Below are positions 1 to 8,878 of a stretch of 64,000 nucleotides of DNA, one piece after another. The position numbers and the translations under genes were made by a program. The number at the start of each line of letters is the position of its first letter. Position 1 is the stretch's first letter. This DNA is from Sphingomonadales bacterium. GTDB taxonomy: Bacteria > Bacteroidota > Bacteroidia > UBA7662. Where the stretch lies: positions 19,529-83,528 of the forward strand of contig VHAX01000008.1 in assembly GCA_016872215.1 (NCBI GenBank), in the 5' to 3' direction. The notes below the pieces were generated by a model, which did no database searches, had not been told where the DNA came from, and worked only from the letters and a program-made list of their open reading frames with translations.

Positions 1-522
1 CTGTTGGAAGGGAAACTCCTCTCCTTTCAATAAGCGTTGCAGCACAAGTTGCAGGTCGTTGCGGGTCACATTCTGCCGGCGCTTGCCGGGGGCGTAATAG
101 CGGTCGTCGATTCGTCCCCTGTACCTCAAGCGGTTGCGCTCGTCTTTCACCACCACTTCTGGCGTGGTCGACACACCATACACTTTGCAAAACGCCTGCT
201 CCGGGTCGAGCCGGATCTGCATGGCCAGATCGTGGTTCAACAAAAACTGGAGGGCGGTGGTGTCGGTCGACAACCGATTGGGAAATACCGCCACCCAGCG
301 CACCTGTGCGCCGAATTCCTGCTGTAGTTCGCGAAGGCGAATGGTATAAAATTGGCAGACTGGACATCCTTCTGCCAAAAAAATATAGACCGTGGGCCGG
401 CTTGCCTCGCCCCGGGCAGGAACGGTGTTCAGTCCTGATGCGAAGAAACAACAAAAGGCGAGCAATGCACCTTTGTGACGGAATAAGCGAAAAACGATTG
501 GGGTGAAAATGGCGCCAAGCAT
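1..522 (-). CDS. Redoxin-domain protein, 3' end cut by window edge
   Basis: A minus-strand reading frame stays open from an ATG at 522 to base 1, giving 174 visible codons; the C-terminus lies outside the window. A hydrophobic segment near residues 15-30 looks like a signal or anchor. It is followed by a thioredoxin-fold strand and a CPVC motif (about residue 54) in the context FLAEGCPVCQF, typical of the redoxin/AhpC-TSA superfamily. A later stretch, GVSTTPEVVV, is the usual cis-proline loop. This suggests a periplasmic thiol-disulfide or peroxide-linked protein; the substrate is unknown. It lies 178 bp downstream of the BtuG-like gene on the same strand and may be the last gene of the B12 operon, but the gap leaves that open. 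Confidence 0.72.
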   Translation of the reverse strand, partial: MLGAIFTPIVFRLFRHKGALLAFCCFFASGLNTVPARGEASRPTVYIFLAEGCPVCQFYTIRLRELQQEFGAQVRWVAVFPNRLSTDTTALQFLLNHDLAMQIRLDPEQAFCKVYGVSTTPEVVVKDERNRLRYRGRIDDRYYAPGKRRQNVTRNDLQLVLQRLLKGEEFPFQQ

Positions 523-700
523 AGCGGAATCCTATTTTTTGGTGCTAATGCTGGTTTGGGTGGTAGTGAATGTCCAATGCGGTCATATCCAAGATACGTG
601 GTCTTTGAATGAAATCGTTTATCACAGGACGCGGATTCGAGAAAGGCGGGTGGTGAAGGTAGGCCAAAAGCACAATATCGGGGTTTAGTGAATTCAAGCA
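523..700. other. Intergenic gap, nothing recognised
   Basis: This 178-bp stretch separates the redoxin gene from the BtuG-like lipoprotein gene. I see no convincing hairpin with a T-run, no promoter box that I trust and no coding signal. Confidence 0.4.
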
Positions 701-1774
701 TCACTGCTTGTAGGCGATGAAGCCCGGGCCCACTCCGGCCGCGAAGGAATCAACCAGCGTGAATGAGGGATCGAAGACATAGACCTTGCCATTCGATTGG
801 AAATTACCCGCATCGGTGCCGTAAATGCGACCGCGCTGATCGAAGGGATCCACCGAAATATGGTACAGGTTGCGTGTGGCTACCGATTGAACGTCGAGGC
901 GGTTCTGGTCATCGTTTGGAATGAGCAGGGAGAGGCCACCCTCGAGCCTGGAAAAAAACCGTTGACCGTCGGGGTGTAGGTTGAGGTCGGTCGGATGCTG
1001 TGTCGAAGAGGACAGATTGTAGCCCCGCGCCGGTCCGGGCACTAACCGCCAAAGCGACCCCGCCGTTTCGGTTCCTGCCCAGGATGGGGTTCCACCACAC
1101 AGCAGCCACAATTCGGTTCCACGCCGCACGAAACTCTGTGGACGATCGCCCACGTAGAGGGTTCCCAATAGGCTCTGGCTGTCGAGGTCAATTTCTGTGA
1201 GGGTTTGCTCATCACCGTTGGCTACCAGCAGGCGGTTGCCCTGCAGAGCAAGCGCATTGGGAAAGTGCCCCACATCAAATCTCTGCACGATTTGCCGGCT
1301 GTTGAGGTCGATTAGTGCAACCCGGCCGTGGTCGGTGAAGCTCACCCATTCCGTCACATAAGCAAAGCCCCGTGCGCTGTCGATGAGAAGGGCCGACGGC
1401 AATTCTAATCCAGTCGTGGTGCCGATCGACCGGAAATCTTTGAGGTTCACCCATTCGAGGGTTCCCGCATTGTTCACCACGATGAGTCCGGTCGTGCCCC
1501 AGATACCCATTTTCTGCGCGATGTTACCGAGGGGACGGCCATTCACGGCTCCAAACATATCCTGTATGGTGGTTTGGGAGTTGCGGCTTCGGTAGGTAAT
1601 GCTTCCGGTCCCCTGCCCGAACGGACCCTCGTTGACCACATAGATGCCTGAACTGTAGTCGACCCCCGGCTCTGGGATGGGTTTGTCCTTTTCGCAACCA
1701 GCTATAATCAGGGCTGGAATTAGGAAGAGCATGCGAAAACTGGACAAAATGTTATTTAAATGAATAGGTTTCAT
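701..1774 (-). CDS. BtuG-like beta-propeller lipoprotein (YncE/DUF5074 type)
   Basis: The 357-residue product starts with a lipoprotein signal whose lipobox Cys is near residue 27 (IIAGCEKD). The rest is a YncE/DUF5074-type beta-propeller: repeated short blades such as IYVVNEG, LIVVNNAGTL, VALIDLNSRQ and LLVANGDEQT, ending in YVFDPS and GPGFIAYK. In Bacteroides, BtuG is a surface propeller lipoprotein that binds cobalamin tightly and hands it to BtuB. Here the gene lies 38 bp behind a TonB-dependent receptor gene whose leader carries a cobalamin riboswitch, so the same role is inferred. Binding residues cannot be assigned by eye. Regulation is presumably by read-through from the riboswitch transcript. 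Confidence 0.75.
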   Translation of the reverse strand: MKPIHLNNILSSFRMLFLIPALIIAGCEKDKPIPEPGVDYSSGIYVVNEGPFGQGTGSITYRSRNSQTTIQDMFGAVNGRPLGNIAQKMGIWGTTGLIVVNNAGTLEWVNLKDFRSIGTTTGLELPSALLIDSARGFAYVTEWVSFTDHGRVALIDLNSRQIVQRFDVGHFPNALALQGNRLLVANGDEQTLTEIDLDSQSLLGTLYVGDRPQSFVRRGTELWLLCGGTPSWAGTETAGSLWRLVPGPARGYNLSSSTQHPTDLNLHPDGQRFFSRLEGGLSLLIPNDDQNRLDVQSVATRNLYHISVDPFDQRGRIYGTDAGNFQSNGKVYVFDPSFTLVDSFAAGVGPGFIAYKQ

Positions 1775-1812
1775 TGAAAATATTTTAGATTAAAATAAAA
1801 AAAATAATTGAT

Positions 1813-3915
1813 TTACTCGAACATAATAGTGAAGTTCAACTGCCTGCCGGGCATGGGGTGATAGGGAACAAGCTCATAGCGGGTGTTCAGGAGGTTGTCG
1901 ACAGTGGTGCTGAGATGCCAGCGCTGAGCCTTGCCGGGCAGTCGCCATCCCGCACCCAATCGAAGGGTAGTGTAGGGTCGCAGGCGTGTGTCGTTGGGGT
2001 CGAAGACATCAGGTCTGCGATCCACCACCCGCAGGCGTAGGTCAACGAATCTCTTGGGATGCATGACACGCAGTGCGGTGAGCATTACATGTGGTGGCAG
2101 ATAGGGGAGAGGCCGGCTGTCGGGCATCTGCGAACTACGTGTGAAGGCATATTGCAGTTGCGCTTCCAGAATCGATTTCCGTATGCTTTGGCGCGCTCGT
2201 GCATCGAGGTGCAGTCCCCCGCTTCGGGTTTCCTGAAGGGCGGTGGGCCGCCAGTACCCTGCCTCTGCATCCGGAAGCCACACGATCTGGTGTTTGAGGT
2301 AGTTCATAAACAAGCGGGTGTTGATTTGCAGCAGGGTTGGCTGATGGGGTTTCGATAGGGTGATGCTACGTCCGACCTGAGCCGACCAGCCCAACTCGTT
2401 GCCCAGGTCGGGCCTACCCCCGGGCTGCCAATACAGGTCGTTGAGCCCGGGAATTCGCTGCAAGCCGGAAAGGGAGGCACTCCAAGTACCTGAAAAGGAG
2501 AGGGTAGAGTCTGTAGCTGATGGACTGGTGTTTATGCGTTTATCGTCCTCACCTGTCTCATTATTCTGGACAAGAGCCAATAAATTTAAGGATTCAGGCC
2601 TTGATAGGGCGCTTTCCTGCACTTTTCCAACGAGCGTGGGGGCCGACCAGCTGATTTCGGGAACTGGCGTCAGCCAGCGCCCGTCGACCTGCTCTATACG
2701 CACCGCGAAGTTCACTGTGTGTCGTCCCCACTGCCTGCCAAAGAGCGATTGCAAGGCCAGCCTCGATTGATGCACCCCTGTGGTGTAGGCCGACGAGCGC
2801 ACACGGTGGTTTTGCAGCTGAAGGTGGCTGTTTAGCCAACAGTTCGACCAATCGCGACGCCATCCCAGCCAAGCCTGCAGGCCCTCAACCCGATGCCAAC
2901 CATACACCTGGGTCGACGAGTCGCGGTAGTGGTTGTCGTCACGGCTCCAGCCTGCATTTCCCCAAAATAAATGTCGACCATGGGCGTGACTCCAATTCAG
3001 GCTCACCCGGTGGAGGGTGTCGCCCTGCTCGGCACGCGACTGCGCGGCTGTGAGGGCCGCTGGAAGCTGTCGACAGTGCATCTGCACCCAATGCCCCAGT
3101 CGGAAATAGTGTTCACCCAGTTGAAAGCCGAGCTGTTCACGAAGGCCGGTCCCCGATTGGGCTGCATGGCTGCGTCGGGCAATGGGCGCATCAGGTGCCG
3201 ACGTGGTGGGGTAGGGGAAATCCAGATCCCAGTGCTGGGCATAGGCCCGCATTCGGTAGGTGAACGTTCCGCGGTGAAGGGTCGTTCCGATACCGCCCGA
3301 GCGTGCACCGAAGGAGCCGGTCGTAACGAACAGGCTGGCGGGCGAGGCTCCCCATTGGCCTTCCCCCGGAATCCACAACACTCCGCCCCCGGATCCCCCG
3401 CTGATTCGTCCGCCTGCAGCCCTAGCTTCGAGCTGTGCACCTGTTGTGAGCCAGGAGGGCATCAGGCCCAAATCGGGGGTTTGGTTCATCGGGTTCACGA
3501 GACTCATGCCTTCCCAGGTCACCATCAGGTGCGTGGTGGGGAGTCCACCAGCCGCAAGTGTGCTGAGTTGTCCGGGTCCGCGGCTGTGTATGGCCAGTGG
3601 GCTCGACCACTGCAGGTCGCGACCTACATCCGAACCCGGCTGCATCCGCTGCTGAAGACTATCGCCCGTTGACATCAAACCCACCGATTTACGCGCCTCG
3701 GGGCGTCGCTCCCAAACTTGAATTAGTGGCAAAACGCGGCGACTGTCGACCGAATGGTACAATGAAGATTGTCTGACCCCATGAGAATCGTGGTTCACCG
3801 AATCGCGAATGGCACCGGGATTCTTAGTCCTACCACTCTGGCCCCAAGTAGACAGGGGGAGCATCAAACACACCCACAACAGGGTGCACGGGCGGAGGAT
3901 TGGGGTGCGCGTCAT
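1813..3915 (-). CDS. btuB: TonB-dependent outer-membrane receptor, BtuB-like
   Basis: The 700-residue product begins with a signal peptide (MTRTPILRPC... ending LSTWGQ). The ATG at 3915 is preferred over one 18 bp upstream because it places the basic N-terminus directly before the hydrophobic core. Residues about 90-210 form a plug domain with the usual features: LAAGGLPTTHLMVTWEG, then NPMNQTPDLGLMP and a Gly-rich turn. The rest is a beta-barrel ending in the typical last strand: VDNLLNTRYELVPYHPMPG and a terminal aromatic (TIMFE). The cobalamin riboswitch about 125 bp upstream and the adjacent BtuG-like gene make cobalamin or a related corrinoid the likely ligand. The receptor is short on its N-terminal side: no CarboxypepD-like domain was seen. 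Confidence 0.85.
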   Translation of the reverse strand: MTRTPILRPCTLLWVCLMLPLSTWGQSGRTKNPGAIRDSVNHDSHGVRQSSLYHSVDSRRVLPLIQVWERRPEARKSVGLMSTGDSLQQRMQPGSDVGRDLQWSSPLAIHSRGPGQLSTLAAGGLPTTHLMVTWEGMSLVNPMNQTPDLGLMPSWLTTGAQLEARAAGGRISGGSGGGVLWIPGEGQWGASPASLFVTTGSFGARSGGIGTTLHRGTFTYRMRAYAQHWDLDFPYPTTSAPDAPIARRSHAAQSGTGLREQLGFQLGEHYFRLGHWVQMHCRQLPAALTAAQSRAEQGDTLHRVSLNWSHAHGRHLFWGNAGWSRDDNHYRDSSTQVYGWHRVEGLQAWLGWRRDWSNCWLNSHLQLQNHRVRSSAYTTGVHQSRLALQSLFGRQWGRHTVNFAVRIEQVDGRWLTPVPEISWSAPTLVGKVQESALSRPESLNLLALVQNNETGEDDKRINTSPSATDSTLSFSGTWSASLSGLQRIPGLNDLYWQPGGRPDLGNELGWSAQVGRSITLSKPHQPTLLQINTRLFMNYLKHQIVWLPDAEAGYWRPTALQETRSGGLHLDARARQSIRKSILEAQLQYAFTRSSQMPDSRPLPYLPPHVMLTALRVMHPKRFVDLRLRVVDRRPDVFDPNDTRLRPYTTLRLGAGWRLPGKAQRWHLSTTVDNLLNTRYELVPYHPMPGRQLNFTIMFE

Positions 3916-4036
3916 GCTTTGAGGCCCTCTCATTATAGGCCGGGCATACAGAATAGTGCAGGGCGATAAAATTCGTCACTGCCCAACGGCATCTGTACAC
4001 CCCGCTTTTAATCCCGAAAGCCGGGGGTTTACATCC

Positions 4037-4200
4037 AATCGGGCAGGTATTCTGACTCATCCCACCTCCGAAGGCCTTCCCGGTTTCCCAGTGGCACAAT
4101 CTTCGGGGCTTTGAGGGGATCTACAGCAGCGGGCACTGTTCCGGACTGGTACCGGATTCCCTTTTCATCCGATCGGACGAATACGCACGATCGGTAACCT
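4037..4200 (-). promoter_or_regulatory. Cobalamin riboswitch
   Basis: Read on the minus strand, this leader contains the conserved cobalamin riboswitch blocks in the right order: GAATCCGGTACCAGTCCGG (about 4159-4141), CAGTGCCCGCTGCTGTA (about 4138-4122), GCCACTGGGAAACCGGGAAG (about 4095-4076), and the B12 box AGTCAGAATACCTGCCC (about 4057-4041). It ends about 120 bp before the btuB start. Family members bind adenosylcobalamin or a related corrinoid and lower expression of uptake genes when the ligand is plentiful. No T-rich terminator is obvious before the start codon, so control of translation is more likely than attenuation. Confidence 0.93.
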
Positions 4201-4212
4201 GATTGGATACAA

Positions 4213-4220
4213 CAAATATA
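4213..4220 (-). promoter_or_regulatory. TAnnTTTG promoter box ahead of the riboswitch
   Basis: On the minus strand the sequence TATATTTG matches the Bacteroidota sigma-A -7 consensus TAnnTTTG exactly. It sits just upstream of the riboswitch, so the transcript would begin a few bases before the aptamer. No clear TTG -33 element was found at the ideal spacing. Confidence 0.6.
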
Positions 4221-4385
4221 CAAATAGAATGAAACATTTGCTGATGCTAATGAAAATAAAGCCAAGCAACATAACCCCAAGCGGCATCATTTTCAGCTTG
4301 TACTTTCCTATCTTTACCCCATAATTAAGATACCCGCGACCCCACAACCGTTTTTGTTTTCACATTACGTTCCCTGCAATACTAC

Positions 4386-5393
4386 ATGCGCCACGCCATC
4401 ACCCTACTTTTCACAAGCCTGAGGCGGATCATGACGATGGGCTTTGGGACACTCCTGCTTGCCTGTTGCGGGGAAGACCCCCCGCCAGTGGCGCCGACCG
4501 TCACCACCCTGCAGGTCTTCGACATCGCATCCAATAAAGCTACGGTAAGCGGACAAGTTACTTCTGATGGTGGCGCCCCGATTCTGATGCGGGGCATGTG
4601 CTGGTCTGACTCCACCCTACCCGATTTGTATGTGGGCGATACCCTCACCGTGAAGCCGGGAAAGGGCTTGTTTTTGGGGTATCTGACGGGACTAACCTCC
4701 GGGCGAACCTATCAGGTGCGCGCCTTCGCCATCAACCAGGTCGATACCGCCTATGGCCGCGCATTGGAGTTTGTGGCGGGCAGGGGAACGGATGGATGTG
4801 GACTCGCGCCGGCGTATGACATCGATAGCAACAGCTATCTGACACGGGAGATTGGCGGCTACTGCTGGATGTTGCGCAACCTGAGAGTGACCCGCTACGC
4901 GAATGGCGACAGCATCCGTTGGGGCAGCGATCCATCCCAATGGTCTTTGAATGCCGACGGCCTACAAAGAACCTATACAGGTCAGCCTTCCTATCTGAGC
5001 ACCTACGGCCGACTCTACAACTTCAAGGCGGCTACTGACCCTCGTGGGGTTTGCCCAACTGGCTGGCGCATCCCCACTTCGGAGGAGTGGACCACCTTCA
5101 CCTCCCGATTGAACGGGACTGCCCAGGCCGGGGGAATCCTGAAAAGCACCCAATTCTGGTCACAGCCAAACACAGCTGCCGTTGACGGTGGGGGTTATCG
5201 GGCTCTGCCTGGTGGCTCCACCGACGACCGGGGCATCGATGCTGGTTTGACCTATCAGGGGTATTGGTGGAGCAAAACCGAGTCAAACCCGTGGAACGCA
5301 TCCGCATTTAACCTGCGCCACAATTCAGGGGCAGCCTTCGTGGTGGATGTACCAAAGAAATCCGGGTTGAACATTCGCTGTATTAAGAATTAG
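4386..5393 (+). CDS. FISUMP-domain lipoprotein with one FN3-like module
   Basis: The 335-residue product has a lipoprotein signal with Cys near residue 27 or 28 (LLLACCGED). Residues about 40-130 form a fibronectin-III-like module with the phrases TVSGQVTSDGGAPI, RGMCWS and YQVRAFAINQVDTAYG. The C-terminal 200 residues are a Fibrobacter succinogenes major (FISUMP, Fib_succ_major) domain: WMLRNLRVTRYANGDSI, YGRLYNF, RGVCPTGWRIPTSEEW, and the final GLNIRCIKN. The domain's function is unknown; such proteins are surface or periplasmic lipoproteins. The gene lies 20 bp ahead of a GH13 amylase gene and may share its transcript. Its FN3-like module closely resembles the repeats in the protein at 58882-61362, indicating paralogy. 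Confidence 0.82.
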   Translation: MRHAITLLFTSLRRIMTMGFGTLLLACCGEDPPPVAPTVTTLQVFDIASNKATVSGQVTSDGGAPILMRGMCWSDSTLPDLYVGDTLTVKPGKGLFLGYLTGLTSGRTYQVRAFAINQVDTAYGRALEFVAGRGTDGCGLAPAYDIDSNSYLTREIGGYCWMLRNLRVTRYANGDSIRWGSDPSQWSLNADGLQRTYTGQPSYLSTYGRLYNFKAATDPRGVCPTGWRIPTSEEWTTFTSRLNGTAQAGGILKSTQFWSQPNTAAVDGGGYRALPGGSTDDRGIDAGLTYQGYWWSKTESNPWNASAFNLRHNSGAAFVVDVPKKSGLNIRCIKN

Positions 5394-5413
5394 TGTTATT
5401 TTACTTTAACTAA

Positions 5414-7330
5414 ATGATAAAGTACAATAACATTAAAATATATTTGCATGTTCTGATTCTGTTTACAAGCAGTATGGCCTGGGGGCACGACAAAGGAAAG
5501 TGTTCGCACAGCCATTCGGAGGGGGTGACGGCCGAGCCGCCCAATTGGTGGACGGGCATGAGACAGCCGCGACTACAACTAATACTGGAGGCTCCGGGCA
5601 TTGCCGCCACTCAACCTTCGTTTACCTATATTGGGGTGCACCTCGATTCGGTGATCCCCGGCGACCACCCCGACTACCTGATCCTCCATCTGAACATCTC
5701 ATCCGAAGCCAATCCTGGCGAGTTGCCGCTGAAGTTTCATCTGTCGGAAAAAGGGAAACCCACGCTCCTCTATGAATTGAACTATCCCCTGCAAGCACGT
5801 AGGGATTCGCCCGATTCCCTATCGGGCTTCGATGCTTCCGACGTGGTTTGTCTCATAACCCCCGACCGCTTCGCCAATGGAAATCCGGGCAACGACCGGG
5901 TGGCGGGCATGCGTGAGCAGGAGGTCGATCGCATGAAGCCCTATGCCCGGCATGGTGGCGACATAAAGGGGATGATCGATCGGGTGGGATACCTCCAATC
6001 GATGGGGTTTACCACTGTCTGGCCGCAACCTATGCTCGAAAATGATATGCCGGAGGCTTCCTACCATGGCTATTCCATTACCCACCACTATAAAGTAGAC
6101 CCACGCTTTGGCACCCTGAACGAGTATATAGCCTTGGCGGATTCGCTGCGGGCGCGCAACATGAAGCTGATTTTCGACGGTGTGCTCAACCACATCGGGA
6201 GTGAACACAGATGGGTACAAAAAACCCCGCTTAAGGGATGGATCAACCGGAAGTCACCCATTGAGATCAGCAACCACCGCCGTACGGTCCACCACGACCC
6301 CTACGCGAGTAAGGCCGATTATGGGCACATGACTCAGGGCTGGTTTGTGGAATCTATGCCCGATTTAAATGGCAGTCACCCCGAGGTGGTGCAGTACCTC
6401 ATCCAACACAGTATTTGGTGGATCGAAACGCTTCGACTGGGTGGAATCAGGCAGGATACGTATAGCTACAGCGACAGTTCCCTGCTGTCGAAATGGTCGT
6501 GCCGCATCATGGAAGAATATCCAAGGATGTCGCTGGTGGGGGAGGAATGGAGCCTTAATCCGCTGATTACCTCGCGCTGGCAGGCATACCCTGGCATTCG
6601 TCAGGCTCCGGCGGGTGGATGCCTCGGTTCGGTCATGGATTTTCCCTTACAGGCCGGAATGGTGGCGGCGCTTACCGCACCCCCGCGACCCGATTTCTCG
6701 GAGGGGATGGCACGGCTCTATGAAACCCTGGCCAACGATTTTATCTATCAAAATCCCCGTCAACTGATGGTGTTTGGCGACAACCACGACATGGACCGAA
6801 TATTTACACAATTAAATGAAGACACGGAACTCATGTTTATGGCTATAAATTTCTTAAGTGTAGTGAGAGGTGTGCCGCAATGGTACTACGGAACCGAGAT
6901 TTTGGCCTCTAGCAGTCATGCTCGTGGTCACCACGGCTATATCCGAAGTGACTTCCCCGGCGGGTGGAAGGGCGATGCGGTGGATGCCTTTACTGGTGTC
7001 GGACTTTCTGATGCACAGAAGTCGATGCAGTCCTATATGGGCGCTATGCTGCGATGGCGTGCGCAACAACCGGCCATCCACATCGGTGGCACCCTCCACT
7101 TCGCGCCCGATGATGAATTGTATGTGATGGCACGCACCTCCCGCCGCGGTCAGGTGCTGCTGGTCATCAACCGAAGTAACCGCGCCCGCACATTGAATGC
7201 GGCTGATTATGACGAAGTACTGAGGGGACAAAGGATGCTTCAACGGGCACCGACCGGGGAGGCGGTCAACTGGAATGAATCACTCAACATACCCCCCATG
7301 TCTTCTGTTGTTCTGAAGGTAAGTCTTTAG
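5414..7330 (+). CDS. GH13 alpha-amylase / cyclomaltodextrinase-type enzyme, exported
   Basis: The 638-residue product starts with a short signal (LHVLILFTSSMAWG). Residues about 25-130 form the N-terminal beta-sandwich seen in cyclomaltodextrinase and neopullulanase-like enzymes. The GH13 barrel follows with its conserved regions: DVVCLITPDRFANG, the region-I block FDGVLNHIG, region II GIRQDTYSY with the catalytic Asp, region III LVGEEWS with the acid/base Glu, and region IV FGDNHDMDR. A small C-terminal beta domain closes the chain (about 550-638). It should hydrolyse alpha-1,4 (and perhaps alpha-1,6) glucans in the periplasm, as SusA-type enzymes do. The three catalytic carboxylates are all present. 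Neighbours: FISUMP lipoprotein 20 bp upstream, esterase 26 bp downstream. Confidence 0.9.
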   Translation: MIKYNNIKIYLHVLILFTSSMAWGHDKGKCSHSHSEGVTAEPPNWWTGMRQPRLQLILEAPGIAATQPSFTYIGVHLDSVIPGDHPDYLILHLNISSEANPGELPLKFHLSEKGKPTLLYELNYPLQARRDSPDSLSGFDASDVVCLITPDRFANGNPGNDRVAGMREQEVDRMKPYARHGGDIKGMIDRVGYLQSMGFTTVWPQPMLENDMPEASYHGYSITHHYKVDPRFGTLNEYIALADSLRARNMKLIFDGVLNHIGSEHRWVQKTPLKGWINRKSPIEISNHRRTVHHDPYASKADYGHMTQGWFVESMPDLNGSHPEVVQYLIQHSIWWIETLRLGGIRQDTYSYSDSSLLSKWSCRIMEEYPRMSLVGEEWSLNPLITSRWQAYPGIRQAPAGGCLGSVMDFPLQAGMVAALTAPPRPDFSEGMARLYETLANDFIYQNPRQLMVFGDNHDMDRIFTQLNEDTELMFMAINFLSVVRGVPQWYYGTEILASSSHARGHHGYIRSDFPGGWKGDAVDAFTGVGLSDAQKSMQSYMGAMLRWRAQQPAIHIGGTLHFAPDDELYVMARTSRRGQVLLVINRSNRARTLNAADYDEVLRGQRMLQRAPTGEAVNWNESLNIPPMSSVVLKVSL

Positions 7331-7356
7331 TACACCCCCACGAATCACACTTTTTC

Positions 7357-8457
7357 ATGAGAATTCCTACTATTGTATGTTGCATCTTGATGCTTTCGCA
7401 TGCTCATGCACAGGAGGTTCCGGTTCCATCGACCGGAAGGGTGGTACGCCACACCGACGTGTCCTCTACCTGGGTGCCATCTCGACCAGTGGATGTGTGG
7501 CTCCCACCCACCTATGATGGTAAGACCCCCCACGATGTATTGATTATGCACGATGGTCAGATGCTCTTCGATAAATCGGGTACATGGAACGGCACCGAAT
7601 GGCGGGTCGATGAGGTCCTCTCCGACCTCATAGCCAAGGGACTTGTGCGTCCCACCTTGGTAGTGGGCGTGTGGAACCGCCCAGATTTCCGCCATGTTGA
7701 ATATTCCCCGCAAAAGCCCATCGACAACCTCGACGATTCCGAACGATCGGGACTTTTGTCGATGCACCGCCCCGATGGTGAACCCCTGTTCCCCGATGGT
7801 ATGGTTGAATCAGATGCCTACCTCAGTTTTCTGGTCACAGAGCTACTACCTTTCATCCGCACCCATTATGTGACCTATAAGGAATCGGGACATAACTATA
7901 TGGCAGGCAGTAGTATGGGTGGCTTGATTTCACTGTATGGATGGATAGAGTATCCGGAGGTTTTCGAGGGTGCGGCTTGCTTGAGCACACATTGGCTCTT
8001 GGGATTCGATGCCAAAACCAACCACGCACCTGTGTTGCTCGAATACCTTAGGAAGTCGATTCCACCACCCGCGCGAAGAAGGCTCTATATGGATACAGGC
8101 GATCAGGAGCTCGACGCCATGTACCTCGTTCCACAATCGCAGGCCGATTCCATCTTCTTGGCTACCGGATATACCCCAAAACAGTTCCTAAGTCGGGTTG
8201 CGGCTGGTCACCGCCACTGCGAAGTCGATTGGGCCAAGCGCCTGCCCGGGGCTTTTCGTTTTATGATGGGAAAGGCTGATGATACACCGGCTCCCGCGAA
8301 CAACAGCAAGCGGGAAGCGGCTCCTATCCGCTCTTCAGGTTCTGCAGTGGGCAGCTCAAAGGGTGCGAATGCCAACAGCGAATCGAAAAAGTCGGGTAAT
8401 GTGACGAAGACTGGATCCAACGTTGGGACGAACGCGTCATCCAAACCCAAAAATTGA
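7357..8457 (+). CDS. Esterase-D-type alpha/beta hydrolase with low-complexity tail
   Basis: The 366-residue product has a signal peptide (ending SHAHAQ) and an alpha/beta-hydrolase of the putative esterase (Esterase_PHB/EstD-like) family. The nucleophile elbow is MAGSSMGG (Ser near residue 187); a likely acid is in MDTGDQELD and the histidine in AAGHRHCEVDW. An early strand with the phrase VWLPPTYDGKTPHDVLIMHDGQ is characteristic of the family. The last 60 residues are low complexity, rich in Ser, Ala, Asn and Lys, and not part of the fold. The natural substrate is unknown; family members remove acyl groups from sugars, siderophores or small esters. It lies 26 bp after the GH13 gene, so a carbohydrate link is inferred. 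Confidence 0.8.
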   Translation: MRIPTIVCCILMLSHAHAQEVPVPSTGRVVRHTDVSSTWVPSRPVDVWLPPTYDGKTPHDVLIMHDGQMLFDKSGTWNGTEWRVDEVLSDLIAKGLVRPTLVVGVWNRPDFRHVEYSPQKPIDNLDDSERSGLLSMHRPDGEPLFPDGMVESDAYLSFLVTELLPFIRTHYVTYKESGHNYMAGSSMGGLISLYGWIEYPEVFEGAACLSTHWLLGFDAKTNHAPVLLEYLRKSIPPPARRRLYMDTGDQELDAMYLVPQSQADSIFLATGYTPKQFLSRVAAGHRHCEVDWAKRLPGAFRFMMGKADDTPAPANNSKREAAPIRSSGSAVGSSKGANANSESKKSGNVTKTGSNVGTNASSKPKN

Positions 8458-8462
8458 GCCCG

Positions 8463-8848
8463 ATGCCGGTATAGATTTGGGCGGCGATTGGGGGCGCTGC
8501 GGGAAGTGTGGCACGCTATGGGGGCCGGACTCCAAACCCGCACATGTATGGGACAATCGGCTACCCTGGGGCACATTAATCGTGAATGCGCTGGGTAGTT
8601 TTCTGGCTGGGTTCATCTGGGCATAGAGCATACGTGTAGGCTAGGTCGACACGACGCTCAAAAACAGTGCTTATGCCTTCGGTATGATTGGATTTTGTGG
8701 GGGATTCACCACCTTCTCAGCTTTGAGCCGTGAGGTGTTTGTGCTGACCCAAGCCGGGCAGTTCAATTATGCACTGCTCTATATGCTCATGAGCCTGAGT
8801 GTTGGACTCCCCGGCTTTTGGCTGGGATACCGTTTGTTGAATCTGTAG
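8463..8848 (+). pseudogene. crcB: Broken crcB (fluoride channel) gene
   Basis: Three fragments of a CrcB/Fluc fluoride channel can be read in order. Frame A from about 8475 gives IWAAIGGAAGSVARYG, the family's N-terminal helix. Frame B from about 8555 gives LPWGTLIVNALGSFLAGFIW. Frame B from about 8669 gives AYAFGMIGFCGGFTTFSAL and runs to a stop at 8846-8848. They are separated by an early TAG (8472), a frameshift between about 8520 and 8560, and two further TAG codons (8624 and 8642). Conserved pore residues (Asn in VNALGSF, the FTTFS block) are still present, so decay is recent. The gene starts right after the esterase stop and ends 31 bp before the convergent CotH gene. Confidence 0.85.
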
Positions 8849-8878
8849 CGCTGGGTTATCTAACAGTCAGCCGAGCCT

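Noticed and set aside
2971..3672. Plus-strand open frame of 233 codons
   Set aside because: It lies antisense to the BtuB-like gene, has no recognisable motif, and its length follows from the GC-rich codon pattern of the real gene.
8463..8848. TAG recoding as an explanation for the stops in crcB
   Set aside because: Other genes in the window end in TAG as an ordinary stop (for example at 5393 and 7330), and a frameshift is also present, so decay is the simpler reading.
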